A stretch of 64,000 nt of DNA from assembly GCA_021371965.1 (NCBI GenBank), contig JAJFVE010000141.1, positions 1-64,000 on the forward strand, in the 5' to 3' direction. This document shows, one piece after another, positions 8,079-18,040 of this stretch; within the stretch, counting starts at the first letter, position 1, and each line of letters begins with the position of its first letter. Below the pieces are notes generated by a model. The model was given only the letters and a program-made list of their open reading frames with translations, did not search any database and was not told where the DNA came from. Made by a program: the position numbers and the translations under genes. This DNA comes from Planctomycetaceae bacterium. Lineage in GTDB: Bacteria; Planctomycetota; Phycisphaerae; SM23-33.

Positions 8079-8861
8079 ATGACAGAAGCAGCGACAACCA
8101 AGACCCCGGCGCCGCAGACCGAGACACGCGGTGTGCTGATCCGCACGCGCAACCTCAAGAAGCACTATCGCATGGGCGACGTGGTCACCGAGGCCCTGCG
8201 CGGGATCGACATCGAGCTCTATCGCGGCGAGTTCATCTGCGTCATGGGACCCTCAGGGTCGGGCAAGAGCACCTTCTTCAACATGGTCGGCGGGCTCGAC
8301 AGCCCCACCAGCGGGCGCGTCTTCATCGACGAGGTGGACGTCGCCCAGCTCAACGCCATTGAACTGGCGTTCCTGCGCTGCCGCAAGATCGGCTACATCT
8401 TCCAGACCTACAATCTCGTCCAGTACATGACCTGCCTGGAAAACGTCACCGTGCCGATGGCCTTCGCCGGACCCGACGCCGACACCGCCCGCGACCGCGG
8501 GATGGAGCTGCTGGGCATGGTCGGGCTGGCCGACCGCTGGTTCCACAAACCCGTCGAGATGTCCGGCGGACAGCAGCAGCGCACGGCCATCGCACGCGGC
8601 ATGGCCAACCAGCCCTCCATTCTGCTCTGCGACGAACCGACCGGAAACCTCGACCTGCGGACCGGCTCGGAGATTCACGATATCCTCAAGCGCCTCAACA
8701 AGGAACGCGGTGTGACCATCATCTGCGCCACCCACGACCATCGATTGATCAACATGGCCGACCGCATCATGTGGGTTCGCGACGGCCAGGTCGAGCGAAT
8801 CGCCAATCGCAGCGACGTGACCGTCCAGACCGGCGCCATTGGGGGGCACGAAAATGAATAA
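8079..8861 (+). CDS. ABC transporter ATP-binding protein (LolD/MacB type)
   Basis: A 260-residue ATPase with Walker [10 protein letters not shown], the Q-loop region [17 protein letters not shown], signature MSGGQQQR, Walker [13 protein letters not shown] and the switch His in CATHDH. The GNLD after Walker B and the [13 protein letters not shown] opening are typical of the LolD/FtsE/MacB subclass, which powers FtsX-type permeases that work mechanically on extracytoplasmic substrates. A 25-residue Thr/Ala/Pro-rich N-terminus precedes the domain. Its last 8 bases overlap the start of the giant permease gene, so the two are co-translated. Confidence 0.92.
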   Translation: MTEAATTKTPAPQTETRGVLIRTRNLKKHYRMGDVVTEALRGIDIELYRGEFICVMGPSGSGKSTFFNMVGGLDSPTSGRVFIDEVDVAQLNAIELAFLRCRKIGYIFQTYNLVQYMTCLENVTVPMAFAGPDADTARDRGMELLGMVGLADRWFHKPVEMSGGQQQRTAIARGMANQPSILLCDEPTGNLDLRTGSEIHDILKRLNKERGVTIICATHDHRLINMADRIMWVRDGQVERIANRSDVTVQTGAIGGHENE

Positions 8862-11800
8862 CCGCCTGCCCCTCATCGCCCTGGCGACGCTGGCATGGAC
8901 GCTGTCGGCCGCCCTCGCCCCCGCCGGCGAGCAGTACTACAGCGCCAACGAGTTCAAGGAACGCCTCGAAAAAGTCGTTGGAACGCCGCTGACCAAAGCC
9001 GACGTGCCCAACCGCCAGCTTGGCGCCCACAACCGCCTGGCCGGACGGGCCGACGGCAGCTTGCGGGCGGCCGACTACGTCGAAAAGGAACTGGCGGAGA
9101 TCTCCCGCCAGGTGGCCCGCAAAGGGCAGAAACCCCTGGAGATCTTCACCCAGGACGTGCCGGTCGTCCAGCCGCTGATGACCGAGTGCCAGGTGACCAT
9201 CGACGGCAAGACCCTGCCCCTCCACGCCGTGCGCCCCAACCTGCTGCAGGCTTCCATCACCGTCGAAGAAGGCATGACCGCCAAGACCATCTACGTCGGA
9301 CGCGGCGACGTGGTCGACTACAAGAACGCCGACCCCACCGACAAGATCGTCGTCATGGACTTCAACGCCGGGGCCAACTGGCTGACGGCCTTCTCCTTCG
9401 GCGCCCGCGCCGTGATCTTCGCCGGCGGGATGCTCGCCGACGCCTGCGACCATCACATCAACATGCCCGCCAACATGCCGCGATTCTACGCCACCGGCGA
9501 GGCGGCCCAACTGCTCACCGACGCCAAGGGACGCGAGGTGACCATCAAGGCCGCCGCCACCTGGCAGCCGCTGCGAGGACGCAACGTCATCGCCTTCATC
9601 CGCGGGACTGACCCGACCTTTTCCATCCGCAGCCGCAAGGCCGGTTCGGCGGGCGAGACGGTGGTGCTGGCCGCCGGATTGGATACCTACGGCGAGATTC
9701 CCGAAATCAGCCCCGGCGCCCGCGACGGGGGCAACGTCGTGGCCCTGCTGCAGATCGCCCGCCACCTGGCGTTCAACCGCCCCAAACGCGACATCATCGT
9801 CTGCTTCTTCGATGGCGAAGCCCAGAACCACGCCGGCTCGCGCGCCTTCTACGGCGCCATCAACCGCGAAAAGATCAAAGGCAGCGTCGCCACGCTGGAA
9901 GATCGCCTGGACATGATCCGCAACGAACGTGAGTACGTCGAGGCGGCAGCTGAATTCCTCGCCCAGGACCAGACCAAGGACAAGGACCTGTCGGCGGTGG
10001 CCGCCGCCCTGCCGCTGCCCAACCTTTTCGACGGCGATTCCCGCGCTGCCTGGCTGAAGAATCTCTCGGCTGCGCTGGACCTGCGCGGGGCGGTCCAATC
10101 CGACGGGATGGACGACCAGAGGTTCAAGGGCCTGCGCGACGATCAGAAGGATTTCGTCACCGCTCTTCGCAAGCAGTTGGCCTTGTCCAAGGGGGACATC
10201 GATCTGCAGGCGGTTCTCAATGACACCCTCGTCGCCACCCGCTCGCGCCTCCAGGGCGCCATCGTCGAGAACAAGGCTTTGCTGGAGGCGTTGAGCAAGG
10301 CGGGCAAGGACGTTCAGGTTCTGGAGACGAGCCTGCAGGCGCTTCGGGCCAAAGGCGCCTCGCATGCGCAGGTCAGCCAGAGCGAAAAAGAGGTCATCGC
10401 CGCTCGCAAAAAACTCAAGACCCAGCGCACCGACGTGCTCGATTTTGAAGTCCTCAGCGCTACCGTCCAGTTCCTGATGGTCGCCGGCGGCATCGTTGCG
10501 GCGCTGCTGGCCGGCGGCGGACTCTGGCACGTGCTGCGCGGCAAGCGGTACGCCGGCGTGGCCATGCTGGCGGCCGTCGTGGCGATAGCGGCCGGCGGGT
10601 ATGTTTTCTGGAACCAGCAAGAGCAGCGGGCCAAGGCCAAGGACTCGGTTCGCAAGCTCATCGAGGCCCGAGACGCGTGCTACGCGTTGCAGATGCAGCT
10701 CAAGGCGCTTCCGGCCTTGCGCAGCGGATACGAAGACTACCTGCGGTATCGCCCCAAGACCGATGAAAACCCCACGTCCTGGTTCAAGTGGCTGCAGGAT
10801 TGCGCCAACAGTCTGGCCGCCTCGGCCTCGTCGCAACAGGAACGGTTCCGACAGTCCCTTCGCGAGGCCGCACGCCAGGGCAGCAGCGAGAAGCTCAAGG
10901 AGCTGCGCCCCCTGCGCGTCACGGTGAAGCGGCTGGAAACGCGCATCCGCATCATCCAGACGAAATCGCCCGACTGGGGCAAGGCGCTCCAGCAGGTCAA
11001 CCTCGACCTGGGGAGCAAGAATCTTTCAGCGGCCGCCGAATCGCTCATCGCCGTGCGCCAGAAGATTGACGAAGCGCGCGAGCTGATGGAATGGACGCCG
11101 CTGACGGGCAAGATCGAGCCCGACGCCTCCGTCGAGACGCTGGGGCAGTGGTCGGCGAATCTGCAGAAGGAAGTCCAGAACCTGCAGAAACAACTGCCCG
11201 ACCTGTACCGGGACCTGAGAGAACTCAAGCCCGAAGACGCTTTGATCAAGGATGAATACGACCGTCTGAAGAAGGAACTTGGCGCGGCCACGCAACCGGC
11301 CGACAAGTACCAGCGCATGGTCTCGCTGCAGCCGCCAAATCCGGAAGGGCCGATTCCGCCGGCGGACTATCCCTTCGGCAAGACCGATTTGCTGGAGACC
11401 GAGGACTTGGCCTGGAACGGCGTTCAGGCGTTGATCCACGAGCGCGAGACGCCGCAGGAGGGGACGGACACGCTGCTGAACCTCTTCAAGGGGGTTCGCC
11501 ACCTCAAGCAGCGCCAGCGCGTCATGGAGGTCATCCCCCAGCGTTTCGACGAGATGGTCAGCGGCGCCATGCAGAGCTTCGAGCTGCGAGTCAAAGAACT
11601 TGACCAGATGTACAAAGACACCCTGGTCGACCGCAAGCTCCGCGAGACCATGGGTCCCAAGACCAACAGCATCGTGCTGCACATGAGCCTGGATCTCGGC
11701 GACGCGCGCAAGAGCTGGGGCTTCTACCAGGGCGAACACTCCCAGCCCAATCCCAAGGACAACATCGCCAACTACAGCGCCATCTACAAGGCCATCCGCT

Positions 11801-14800
11801 CGATTCACAAGGCCCGCAGCGTCGAGGCGCCGGACTTCGACTACCGCTCCGTCGACCAGACGTACAATCAGAACCTGTCCGTCCCGGCCAAGCTCGCCAC
11901 CAGCGGAACCACCGCGTCGAGCTTTGGCCTGCTCAACGTGACCGTCACGACGATGCTGGACCCGATGAGCCGCCAGGGCCAGCCCGGCGACACGCTGGCG
12001 TCGCTGAACGTCGCGGACATGTACGAACAGTCCACGCAGGTGGGCAACTTCCTGGGCCAGTTGCTCGACGACACTCGCCTCAGCACCGCCTCGTCGCTGC
12101 AGAGCGACGTGGACTACGTCGAGTGCCGCTGGATCAACAACAAGACCGTCGGTCCCGACGTCGGCGCCGCGGCTATGGGCGGCGCCATGCGGCGCGAGCC
12201 GTGCGTCGGGGCGGTGATGGCGCTGCTGGACAAGAACAAGTGGCGCAACCCGCGCGACGTGCCTGCCGGCTACAATCACGCCGTCTTCTGCGTGACCGAT
12301 TCACAGGGCATGTACGAGCCCGGTCCGCTGATGACGTCGGCCTTCGGTGACGCCATTCGCATCGGCGCCACGTTCAAGTTCACGCGCAGCAGCGACGACG
12401 TGCGCATGCTCCCGGGCCCGCGCGGGTTGATCACGGCGATCACCAACCAGGCCACCGTCGGCGGCAAACCCTCGATCTCGGTGGATCTCTTCGAGTGCCG
12501 TCACTTCTCGCTGGTGAACTACGGCCCGGCTCGCGGAATCGTCGCCACCACCGCCATGCGGGCGCTGTCGACCTCCGGTTTCGATCCCACGCGAAGCCTC
12601 ACCGCCGAGTTCGGAAACATCCTCACCCTCTACGCCCCGCTGGACACCGCGGGCATCAAGCTGTTCAACCCCTACGGCGTGGTGCTGCTCAACAACGCCC
12701 CGACGGCCAAGGAATACTATGGCCGCGGGATCAGCCTGGCCGACCCGTTTGCCCATCCGCCCACGAGTCTCTGGTCGGCCCAGGACATGCGCATCCTCAA
12801 CGCCTACCGCCTGGAACTGCTGCGCGACAACCGCATCAACCAGGACTCGCTCGAAACGCTCAATGGCAGGGCTCTCGATCTCGAAAACGAGGCGCGCAAG
12901 ACCGGCATTGCCGCCTCGACCGATCGGTACTACGGTCTGATGGCCGCCGCCGCCGGCGTGGCGCGGCGACCGTACGGCCCTCTCAAAGACGTCATGAACG
13001 ACCTGGTGACGGCCGTGGTGCTCTTGCTGCTGCTGGCGATGCCCTTTGCCTTCGCCCTGGAGCGGCTGCTGATTGGCACGCCGCACATTTACCGCCAGAT
13101 CGCCTGGTTCGCGGTGTTTTTCGTCGGGACCTTCGCGGTGCTGTACCTGGTGAACCCGGCCTTCAAGCTCGCCAGCACGCCCATCATTATCTTCCTGGCG
13201 TTCTCGATCATCATCCTGAGCACGCTGGTGATCTTCATCATGGTCCGCAAGCTGCAGACCGAGATTCGCAAGATGCAGGGTCTGGCCAGCACTGTCCATA
13301 ACGCCGACGTGTCGCGCCTCTCGACGATGATGGCCGCGGTGAACATGGGCATCTCGACGATGCGCCGCCGCCCGCTGCGAACGGCCCTGACGGCCACCAC
13401 CGTGCTGCTGCTGACGTTCACGATTTTGACCTTCGCCTCCTTCGGCAGCAGTTGGGACCTGCGCAGCACGTACGAAGGGCCCATGAGCGGCGGACCGGAG
13501 CGCGTCCTGGTGCACCACCCGCTCTGGAGCCCCATCGACCAGGGCAGCTACGACACCATCCGCGGAGCCCTGTCGAACCAGGCCCTGACCGTCCCGCGAT
13601 ACTGGATCGCCCCGACGGCCGCCGACGCCCAGGCCGCCGCGGCCGCCCAAGGCGCCGCCGGAAGCAGCGAGATGCTCCTGAGCGACCTGTCGACCCAGCG
13701 GTTGACGCCCGTGGCCGCGGCGATCGGGCTGGAGAAGGCCGACCTCGACCGCCAGCCGATGCTGGCGGACTTGTTCGCCCCCGGGGCCAATCTCGAACTG
13801 CTCAAGACCAACGGGATCTTCCTCACCGAGGCGGTGCGCAAGGAGCTGCGCCTGGAGAACGAGGACATCGGCAAGAAGACCCTCGTGCTGCTGCGCGGCG
13901 TGCCGCTGGTCTACGGCGGCGTCATCCGCGACACCATGCAGAACTTCACCACGCTGGAAGGCTCGAGCATGCTCCCGGTCGACTACGAGGCCTCCGGCGG
14001 CGCCAACGCCCAGGACTTCACCCGCACCAAGAGCGACGACGCGCTGGCCGAAACGCCGGATATCGAAAGCGCCCAGTTCGTCCACTTCAACGTCGACCGC
14101 GTGGTCGTCGTCTCGCCGGCGGTCGCGCGCCAGATGGGCGGGCTCATCCGGGCGATGGAAATCTACCCCAACAACCCCGAGCAGACCCAGGCCGTGGCCA
14201 AGCTGGTCGCCTACGTCCTGCCCCTGCCGGTGTACTACGGCGAAGGCGGCGGCGTGTACCGCCTCATCTTCACCTCGCTGACCAAGGCCAGCGGCGTCAA
14301 GGACCTGCTCATCCCGGTGGTCCTGGGCGGGCTGATCATCTTCGCCACCATGCTCGGCAGCGTCAGCGACCGCGAACGCGAGATCTACACCTTCAGCTCG
14401 CTGGGACTGGCCCCGCCGCACGTGGCCAGCCTCTTCTTCGCCGAGGCCAGCATGTACGCCATCATCGGCGGCATGGGCGGATACCTGCTGGGGCAGGTGG
14501 TCGCCCGCGTGCTGGCGATCCTGAGCAGCTACGGCATCCTCCCGCCGCTGGAGATGAACTACAGTTCCACCAACGCCATCGTCACGATCCTGATCGTGAT
14601 GGGCACGGTGCTGATCTCGACGATCTACCCGGCCGTCAAGGCCTCGCGCAGCGCCAACCCCGGCATCCAGCGCCACTGGCGCATCCCCAAGCCGGTCAAC
14701 AATCTCTACGACCTGGTCTTCCCCTTTACGGTCTCGTCGTACGACATCACCGGCGTGGTCAGCTTCCTCAAGGAGCACTTTGATAACTTCTCCGACACCT

Positions 14801-15171
14801 CGATGGGCGTCTTCGCCACGACCTCCAGCGCCATCATCCGCCAGAGCGGCAACGACATGCTCGGCTTCGAGGCCGCCGTCGCCCTGGCGCCCTTCGACCT
14901 GGGCGTCAACCAGAAGTTCGCCCTGCTGAGCCAGCCCAGCGACATCGAGGGCATTGACGAGGTGCACATCCTGATCTACCGCGTCAGCGGCAGCCAGGGC
15001 GACTGGCAGCGTGCCAACCGCGTCTTCATCAACGACCTGCGAAAGCAATTGCTCATCTGGCGGTCGCTGACCCCCCAGATCATGGAAGAGTATCGTCAGA
15101 AAACCCTCGCCGGATGGGACGGCCTGGGCGTCAAGCTTATCGACGGCCAGACAATAGGAGAGTCAGCGTGA
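8854..15171 (+). CDS. Giant FtsX permease with M28-peptidase-like domain, 2105 aa
   Basis: The ATG at 8854 follows a GGGGGG run and begins a signal peptide ([20 protein letters not shown]). Residues about 100-335 resemble an M28 aminopeptidase: AAGLDTYGE, SPGARDGGNVVALLQIAR and FFDGEAQNHAGSRAFYG. Metal ligands look altered: the usual GxHxD His is Gly, and the second Glu of the EE pair is Ala. Coiled-coil segments flank two helices (540-563, 568-586) and continue to about 870. A long external domain follows (about 870-1380), then four helices (1384-1532). A second external part leads to a C-terminal FtsX domain (about 1817-1935) and a 170-residue cytoplasmic tail. It overlaps both neighbours by a few bases. 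The size is far above normal for the family. Confidence 0.85.
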   Translation: MNNRLPLIALATLAWTLSAALAPAGEQYYSANEFKERLEKVVGTPLTKADVPNRQLGAHNRLAGRADGSLRAADYVEKELAEISRQVARKGQKPLEIFTQDVPVVQPLMTECQVTIDGKTLPLHAVRPNLLQASITVEEGMTAKTIYVGRGDVVDYKNADPTDKIVVMDFNAGANWLTAFSFGARAVIFAGGMLADACDHHINMPANMPRFYATGEAAQLLTDAKGREVTIKAAATWQPLRGRNVIAFIRGTDPTFSIRSRKAGSAGETVVLAAGLDTYGEIPEISPGARDGGNVVALLQIARHLAFNRPKRDIIVCFFDGEAQNHAGSRAFYGAINREKIKGSVATLEDRLDMIRNEREYVEAAAEFLAQDQTKDKDLSAVAAALPLPNLFDGDSRAAWLKNLSAALDLRGAVQSDGMDDQRFKGLRDDQKDFVTALRKQLALSKGDIDLQAVLNDTLVATRSRLQGAIVENKALLEALSKAGKDVQVLETSLQALRAKGASHAQVSQSEKEVIAARKKLKTQRTDVLDFEVLSATVQFLMVAGGIVAALLAGGGLWHVLRGKRYAGVAMLAAVVAIAAGGYVFWNQQEQRAKAKDSVRKLIEARDACYALQMQLKALPALRSGYEDYLRYRPKTDENPTSWFKWLQDCANSLAASASSQQERFRQSLREAARQGSSEKLKELRPLRVTVKRLETRIRIIQTKSPDWGKALQQVNLDLGSKNLSAAAESLIAVRQKIDEARELMEWTPLTGKIEPDASVETLGQWSANLQKEVQNLQKQLPDLYRDLRELKPEDALIKDEYDRLKKELGAATQPADKYQRMVSLQPPNPEGPIPPADYPFGKTDLLETEDLAWNGVQALIHERETPQEGTDTLLNLFKGVRHLKQRQRVMEVIPQRFDEMVSGAMQSFELRVKELDQMYKDTLVDRKLRETMGPKTNSIVLHMSLDLGDARKSWGFYQGEHSQPNPKDNIANYSAIYKAIRSIHKARSVEAPDFDYRSVDQTYNQNLSVPAKLATSGTTASSFGLLNVTVTTMLDPMSRQGQPGDTLASLNVADMYEQSTQVGNFLGQLLDDTRLSTASSLQSDVDYVECRWINNKTVGPDVGAAAMGGAMRREPCVGAVMALLDKNKWRNPRDVPAGYNHAVFCVTDSQGMYEPGPLMTSAFGDAIRIGATFKFTRSSDDVRMLPGPRGLITAITNQATVGGKPSISVDLFECRHFSLVNYGPARGIVATTAMRALSTSGFDPTRSLTAEFGNILTLYAPLDTAGIKLFNPYGVVLLNNAPTAKEYYGRGISLADPFAHPPTSLWSAQDMRILNAYRLELLRDNRINQDSLETLNGRALDLENEARKTGIAASTDRYYGLMAAAAGVARRPYGPLKDVMNDLVTAVVLLLLLAMPFAFALERLLIGTPHIYRQIAWFAVFFVGTFAVLYLVNPAFKLASTPIIIFLAFSIIILSTLVIFIMVRKLQTEIRKMQGLASTVHNADVSRLSTMMAAVNMGISTMRRRPLRTALTATTVLLLTFTILTFASFGSSWDLRSTYEGPMSGGPERVLVHHPLWSPIDQGSYDTIRGALSNQALTVPRYWIAPTAADAQAAAAAQGAAGSSEMLLSDLSTQRLTPVAAAIGLEKADLDRQPMLADLFAPGANLELLKTNGIFLTEAVRKELRLENEDIGKKTLVLLRGVPLVYGGVIRDTMQNFTTLEGSSMLPVDYEASGGANAQDFTRTKSDDALAETPDIESAQFVHFNVDRVVVVSPAVARQMGGLIRAMEIYPNNPEQTQAVAKLVAYVLPLPVYYGEGGGVYRLIFTSLTKASGVKDLLIPVVLGGLIIFATMLGSVSDREREIYTFSSLGLAPPHVASLFFAEASMYAIIGGMGGYLLGQVVARVLAILSSYGILPPLEMNYSSTNAIVTILIVMGTVLISTIYPAVKASRSANPGIQRHWRIPKPVNNLYDLVFPFTVSSYDITGVVSFLKEHFDNFSDTSMGVFATTSSAIIRQSGNDMLGFEAAVALAPFDLGVNQKFALLSQPSDIEGIDEVHILIYRVSGSQGDWQRANRVFINDLRKQLLIWRSLTPQIMEEYRQKTLAGWDGLGVKLIDGQTIGESA

Positions 15172-17210
15172 GTTCCGTGCGACTGGATAAAGAACTCGAA
15201 CTCTTCCGCGGCCTCATGAAGGTGCCCAGCACCTTCGAGGATGGCTTCACGTGGCCGACCTTCTTCGGTTCGCTGTTCATCGCCCTGCTGATGGTTCCCG
15301 GGGCGATGTACATGGGCCTGCTGATGGGCGGCGGGTCCATGCCGGCCCAGTGGGTCACGGTCATCCTCTTTATCGAGGTGGCCCGCCGCGCGCACAAGCA
15401 CCTCAAGAAGTCCGAGTTGTTCGTGCTGTTTTACATGACCGGCGCGGCCATGGGCAACCCCTTCGGCGGGCTGTTGTGGAACCAGTTCTTCGTGCAGTCC
15501 GAGGGCGTGGCGTCGATGGGCATCGCCGAGCACATGCCCGACATCTGGTGGTACGCCCCGACCGATCCGGAAGTGCTCGCCCAGCGAACATTCTTTGCCG
15601 CCGCCTGGTGGCCGGTCATCGGCATGATCGTCTTCCAGACCTTCATCGGACGCATCAAGGGAACTATCCTGGGATACGGGCTCTTCCGAATCGCCAGCGA
15701 CATCGAAAAACTGCCCTTCCCCATGGCCCCCGTCGGCGCGCAGGGTCTGATGGCCCTGGCCGAGCAGCAGACCGAAACCACCGAGGCTGAATCCGTCGGC
15801 GACTCCGAGGGCAAAGCCGAAAACTGGCGGTGGCGAATCTTCAGCATCGGGGGCATCCTGGGGCTGAGCTTCGGCGCGCTCTACGCCGGGCTGCCGGTGC
15901 TGTCGTCGGCCGTGCTGGCCAAGCCGATCATCATCTTCCCCATTCCCTTCGTCGACTGGACGAACAAGACCTCCGACCTGCTGCCGGCCTTTGCCACCGG
16001 AATCAGCCTGGACCTGGGCAACTTCCTGGCCGGGATGGTCATGCCCTTCTGGGCGATGGTCGGCAGCTTCGTCGGGCTGATCATCACCGCCATCGTCAAC
16101 CCGTTCGTGCTCTACCGCCTGCACATGCTGCCGAGCTGGTCGCCCGGCGACGACACGATCCGCACCACCTTCGTCAACAACATCGACTTCTATTTCAGCT
16201 TCAGCATCGGCATCTCGATCGCCATCGCCATCGCCGGCTTCTGGCAGGTGTATAAGAGCTTCCAGGCCTCCAAGGCCGACGCCAAACGCCAGCAGCAGAT
16301 GCGAATCCAGCTCGACGCCGAGGACGCCGAGCGCCTCTCGGCCGTCAAGGTGCAGCGAGGCGATATTCCAACGCCCATCATCATCGCAACGTACGTTGTC
16401 ACCAGCATGACGTACGTGCTGATGTGCGGCTGGCTGATCGACTGGCATCCGGGGGTGATGGTCTGCCTGTTCTTCTTCGCCTTTTTGTACACGCCGCTCA
16501 TCAGCTACGTGACGGCCCGGCTGCAAGGGTTGTCGGGCATGTCGGTGTCGATCCCGATGGTGCGCGAAGCGGCGTTCCTGCTCTCGGGCTACACCGGCGG
16601 CATCAAGCTGTGGTTCCTGCCGGTGCCGATGGACAACTTCGGCGCGGGCGTGACCTTCTGGCGACAGGCCGAACTGACGGGCACGAAGTTCTGGTCGATC
16701 TGGAAGTCCGAAATCCTGCTCACGCCGATCATCCTGCTCTCGTCGATCTTCTTCGCGCAGTTCATCTGGAGCCTGGCCGAAGTGCCCGGTCCGGAATATC
16801 CCTACGCGCAGAAGATGTGGGAGATGCAGGCCGCCAACCAGTGCATCATGTACACCGCCACGCTGGGGCGTTTCAGCCAGTTTAACGAGAGCTTCCGCTG
16901 GGACTACATCGGCTACGGCACGGGCGTGGCCACGCTGCTCTTTGCGGTGCTGTACGGGTTGAAGCTGCCGATCTTGCTGATTTACGGCGTGCTGGGCGGG
17001 CTCAACCAGACCACGCCTCACGGCGTGCTGCCGCAGTTCATCGGCGCGCTGATCGGGCGCTATTACTTCCAGCGGCGCTACGGCGAGCAGTTGTGGCGCC
17101 AGTACATCCCGGTTGTGTGCGCGGGGTTCGGCTGCGGGATCGGGCTGATCACCATCTTCTGCCTGGGCGTGAAGTTCCTGGCCGAGTCGGTGATCAAGAT
17201 TCCGTTCTAG
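15168..17210 (+). CDS. Polytopic membrane protein, possibly OPT-like transporter
   Basis: A 680-residue protein read from GTG 15168, which overlaps the previous stop (GTGA) and has AGGAGA upstream. At least twelve hydrophobic helices are visible. Segments such as LPFPMAPVGAQGLMALAEQ and DLGNFLAGMVMPFWAMVGSFVG resemble the oligopeptide transporter (OPT) superfamily, but I cannot be sure. A conserved-looking GNPFGGLLWNQFF lies near residue 105, and a charged cytoplasmic loop (residues about 200-220 and 365-400) is present. It sits between two ABC components, so it is likely an integral part of the same machine rather than an unrelated carrier. Confidence 0.6.
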   Translation: MSSVRLDKELELFRGLMKVPSTFEDGFTWPTFFGSLFIALLMVPGAMYMGLLMGGGSMPAQWVTVILFIEVARRAHKHLKKSELFVLFYMTGAAMGNPFGGLLWNQFFVQSEGVASMGIAEHMPDIWWYAPTDPEVLAQRTFFAAAWWPVIGMIVFQTFIGRIKGTILGYGLFRIASDIEKLPFPMAPVGAQGLMALAEQQTETTEAESVGDSEGKAENWRWRIFSIGGILGLSFGALYAGLPVLSSAVLAKPIIIFPIPFVDWTNKTSDLLPAFATGISLDLGNFLAGMVMPFWAMVGSFVGLIITAIVNPFVLYRLHMLPSWSPGDDTIRTTFVNNIDFYFSFSIGISIAIAIAGFWQVYKSFQASKADAKRQQQMRIQLDAEDAERLSAVKVQRGDIPTPIIIATYVVTSMTYVLMCGWLIDWHPGVMVCLFFFAFLYTPLISYVTARLQGLSGMSVSIPMVREAAFLLSGYTGGIKLWFLPVPMDNFGAGVTFWRQAELTGTKFWSIWKSEILLTPIILLSSIFFAQFIWSLAEVPGPEYPYAQKMWEMQAANQCIMYTATLGRFSQFNESFRWDYIGYGTGVATLLFAVLYGLKLPILLIYGVLGGLNQTTPHGVLPQFIGALIGRYYFQRRYGEQLWRQYIPVVCAGFGCGIGLITIFCLGVKFLAESVIKIPF

Positions 17211-17227
17211 CGATACGAGAAATAACC

Positions 17228-17959
17228 ATGGTATCAACACGCGAAAGCATCATCGTCTGCAGGGACCTCCAGAAGGTCTACAAGATGGGCGGGCAGTTGG
17301 TCTACGCCCTGCGCGACATCGACCTGGACGTCTACCGCGGCGAATACCTCTCCGTCATGGGCCCCTCCGGATCGGGCAAGAGCACGCTGTTCAACATGAT
17401 CGGCGCCTTGGACAAGCCCACCGGCGGCACCGTCAGCATCGGGCAGATCGACCTGACCAAGCTGACCAGCCTCGAGCTGGCCTACCTGCGCAACCGCCAC
17501 ATCGGGTACATCTTCCAGGCGTTCAACCTCATCCCCTCGCTGACGGCCTTGCGCAACGTGATGCTGCCGCTGCTGTTTTCGGGCATGACGACGCATGTGG
17601 CTACCGAGCGGGCCACCGAGGTGCTGACGGAAGTGGGCCTCTCGCACCGCCTGACGCACCGCCCCGACGAGTTGTCCGGCGGTCAGCAGCAGCGCGTCGC
17701 CATCGCCCGGGCGCTGTCGATGAACCCCACGATCATGTTGGCCGACGAACCCACCGCCAACCTCGACCTGCACACCGGCGAGGAGATCATCCACACCCTG
17801 CGCCAGCTCAGCGACGTGCACGGCGTGACGGTCATCACGGCCACCCACGACCACAAGATGCTCGACAAGTCCGACCGCATCCTCTGGATCAAGGACGGCA
17901 CCAAGGACAAGATCCAGAACCGCGAGGACATCGAAATCCGCGTCGGCAAGGTGGAATAG
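17228..17959 (+). CDS. Second ABC ATP-binding protein (LolD/MacB type)
   Basis: A 243-residue ATPase from ATG 17228. Walker A is GPSGSGKST, the Q loop is in IFQAFNLIPSLTALRNV, the signature is LSGGQQQR, Walker B is IMLADEPTANLD and the switch is TATHDH. It shares with the ATPase at 8079 the phrase KVYKMGGQLVYALRDIDLDV and the YRGE motif, so the two are paralogues. The giant permease (8854) is the probable partner, since the first ATPase sits directly beside the 896-residue permease. It is the last gene of the operon and is followed by strong hairpins (17975-18018). Confidence 0.92.
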   Translation: MVSTRESIIVCRDLQKVYKMGGQLVYALRDIDLDVYRGEYLSVMGPSGSGKSTLFNMIGALDKPTGGTVSIGQIDLTKLTSLELAYLRNRHIGYIFQAFNLIPSLTALRNVMLPLLFSGMTTHVATERATEVLTEVGLSHRLTHRPDELSGGQQQRVAIARALSMNPTIMLADEPTANLDLHTGEEIIHTLRQLSDVHGVTVITATHDHKMLDKSDRILWIKDGTKDKIQNREDIEIRVGKVE

Positions 17960-17974
17960 CCGCCCGCCCTGTAG

Positions 17975-18018
17975 CACGGGCGGCTCGCCCGTGAGGAGCA
18001 TGGCCGTCTCGGCCATGC
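17975..18018. terminator. Two hairpins between convergent genes
   Basis: A 7-bp stem CACGGGC/GCCCGTG (17975-17981 and 17987-17993) is followed by a 9-bp stem GCATGGCCG/CGGCCATGC (17998-18006, 18010-18018) with a TCT loop. They lie in the 81-base gap between the convergent ABC ATPase and topoisomerase VI B genes, so they could end both transcripts. No U-tract follows, so a rho-independent role is unproven. The word style resembles other hairpins in this window (22719-22756, 47989-48015). Confidence 0.55.
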
Positions 18019-18040
18019 CCTCCTCGATCCCCGAATCCAA

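Noticed and set aside
4947..8165. Long open frame on the minus strand opposite the 896-residue permease and its neighbours
   Set aside because: Composition is Arg/Gly/Leu/Gln-rich with no family motifs. It is the usual by-product of high-GC codon bias on the opposite strand of real genes.
12301..15048. 915-codon open frame on the minus strand opposite the giant permease
   Set aside because: Low-complexity Asp/Val/Gly/His text without motifs, and the plus strand carries clear FtsX and transmembrane features.
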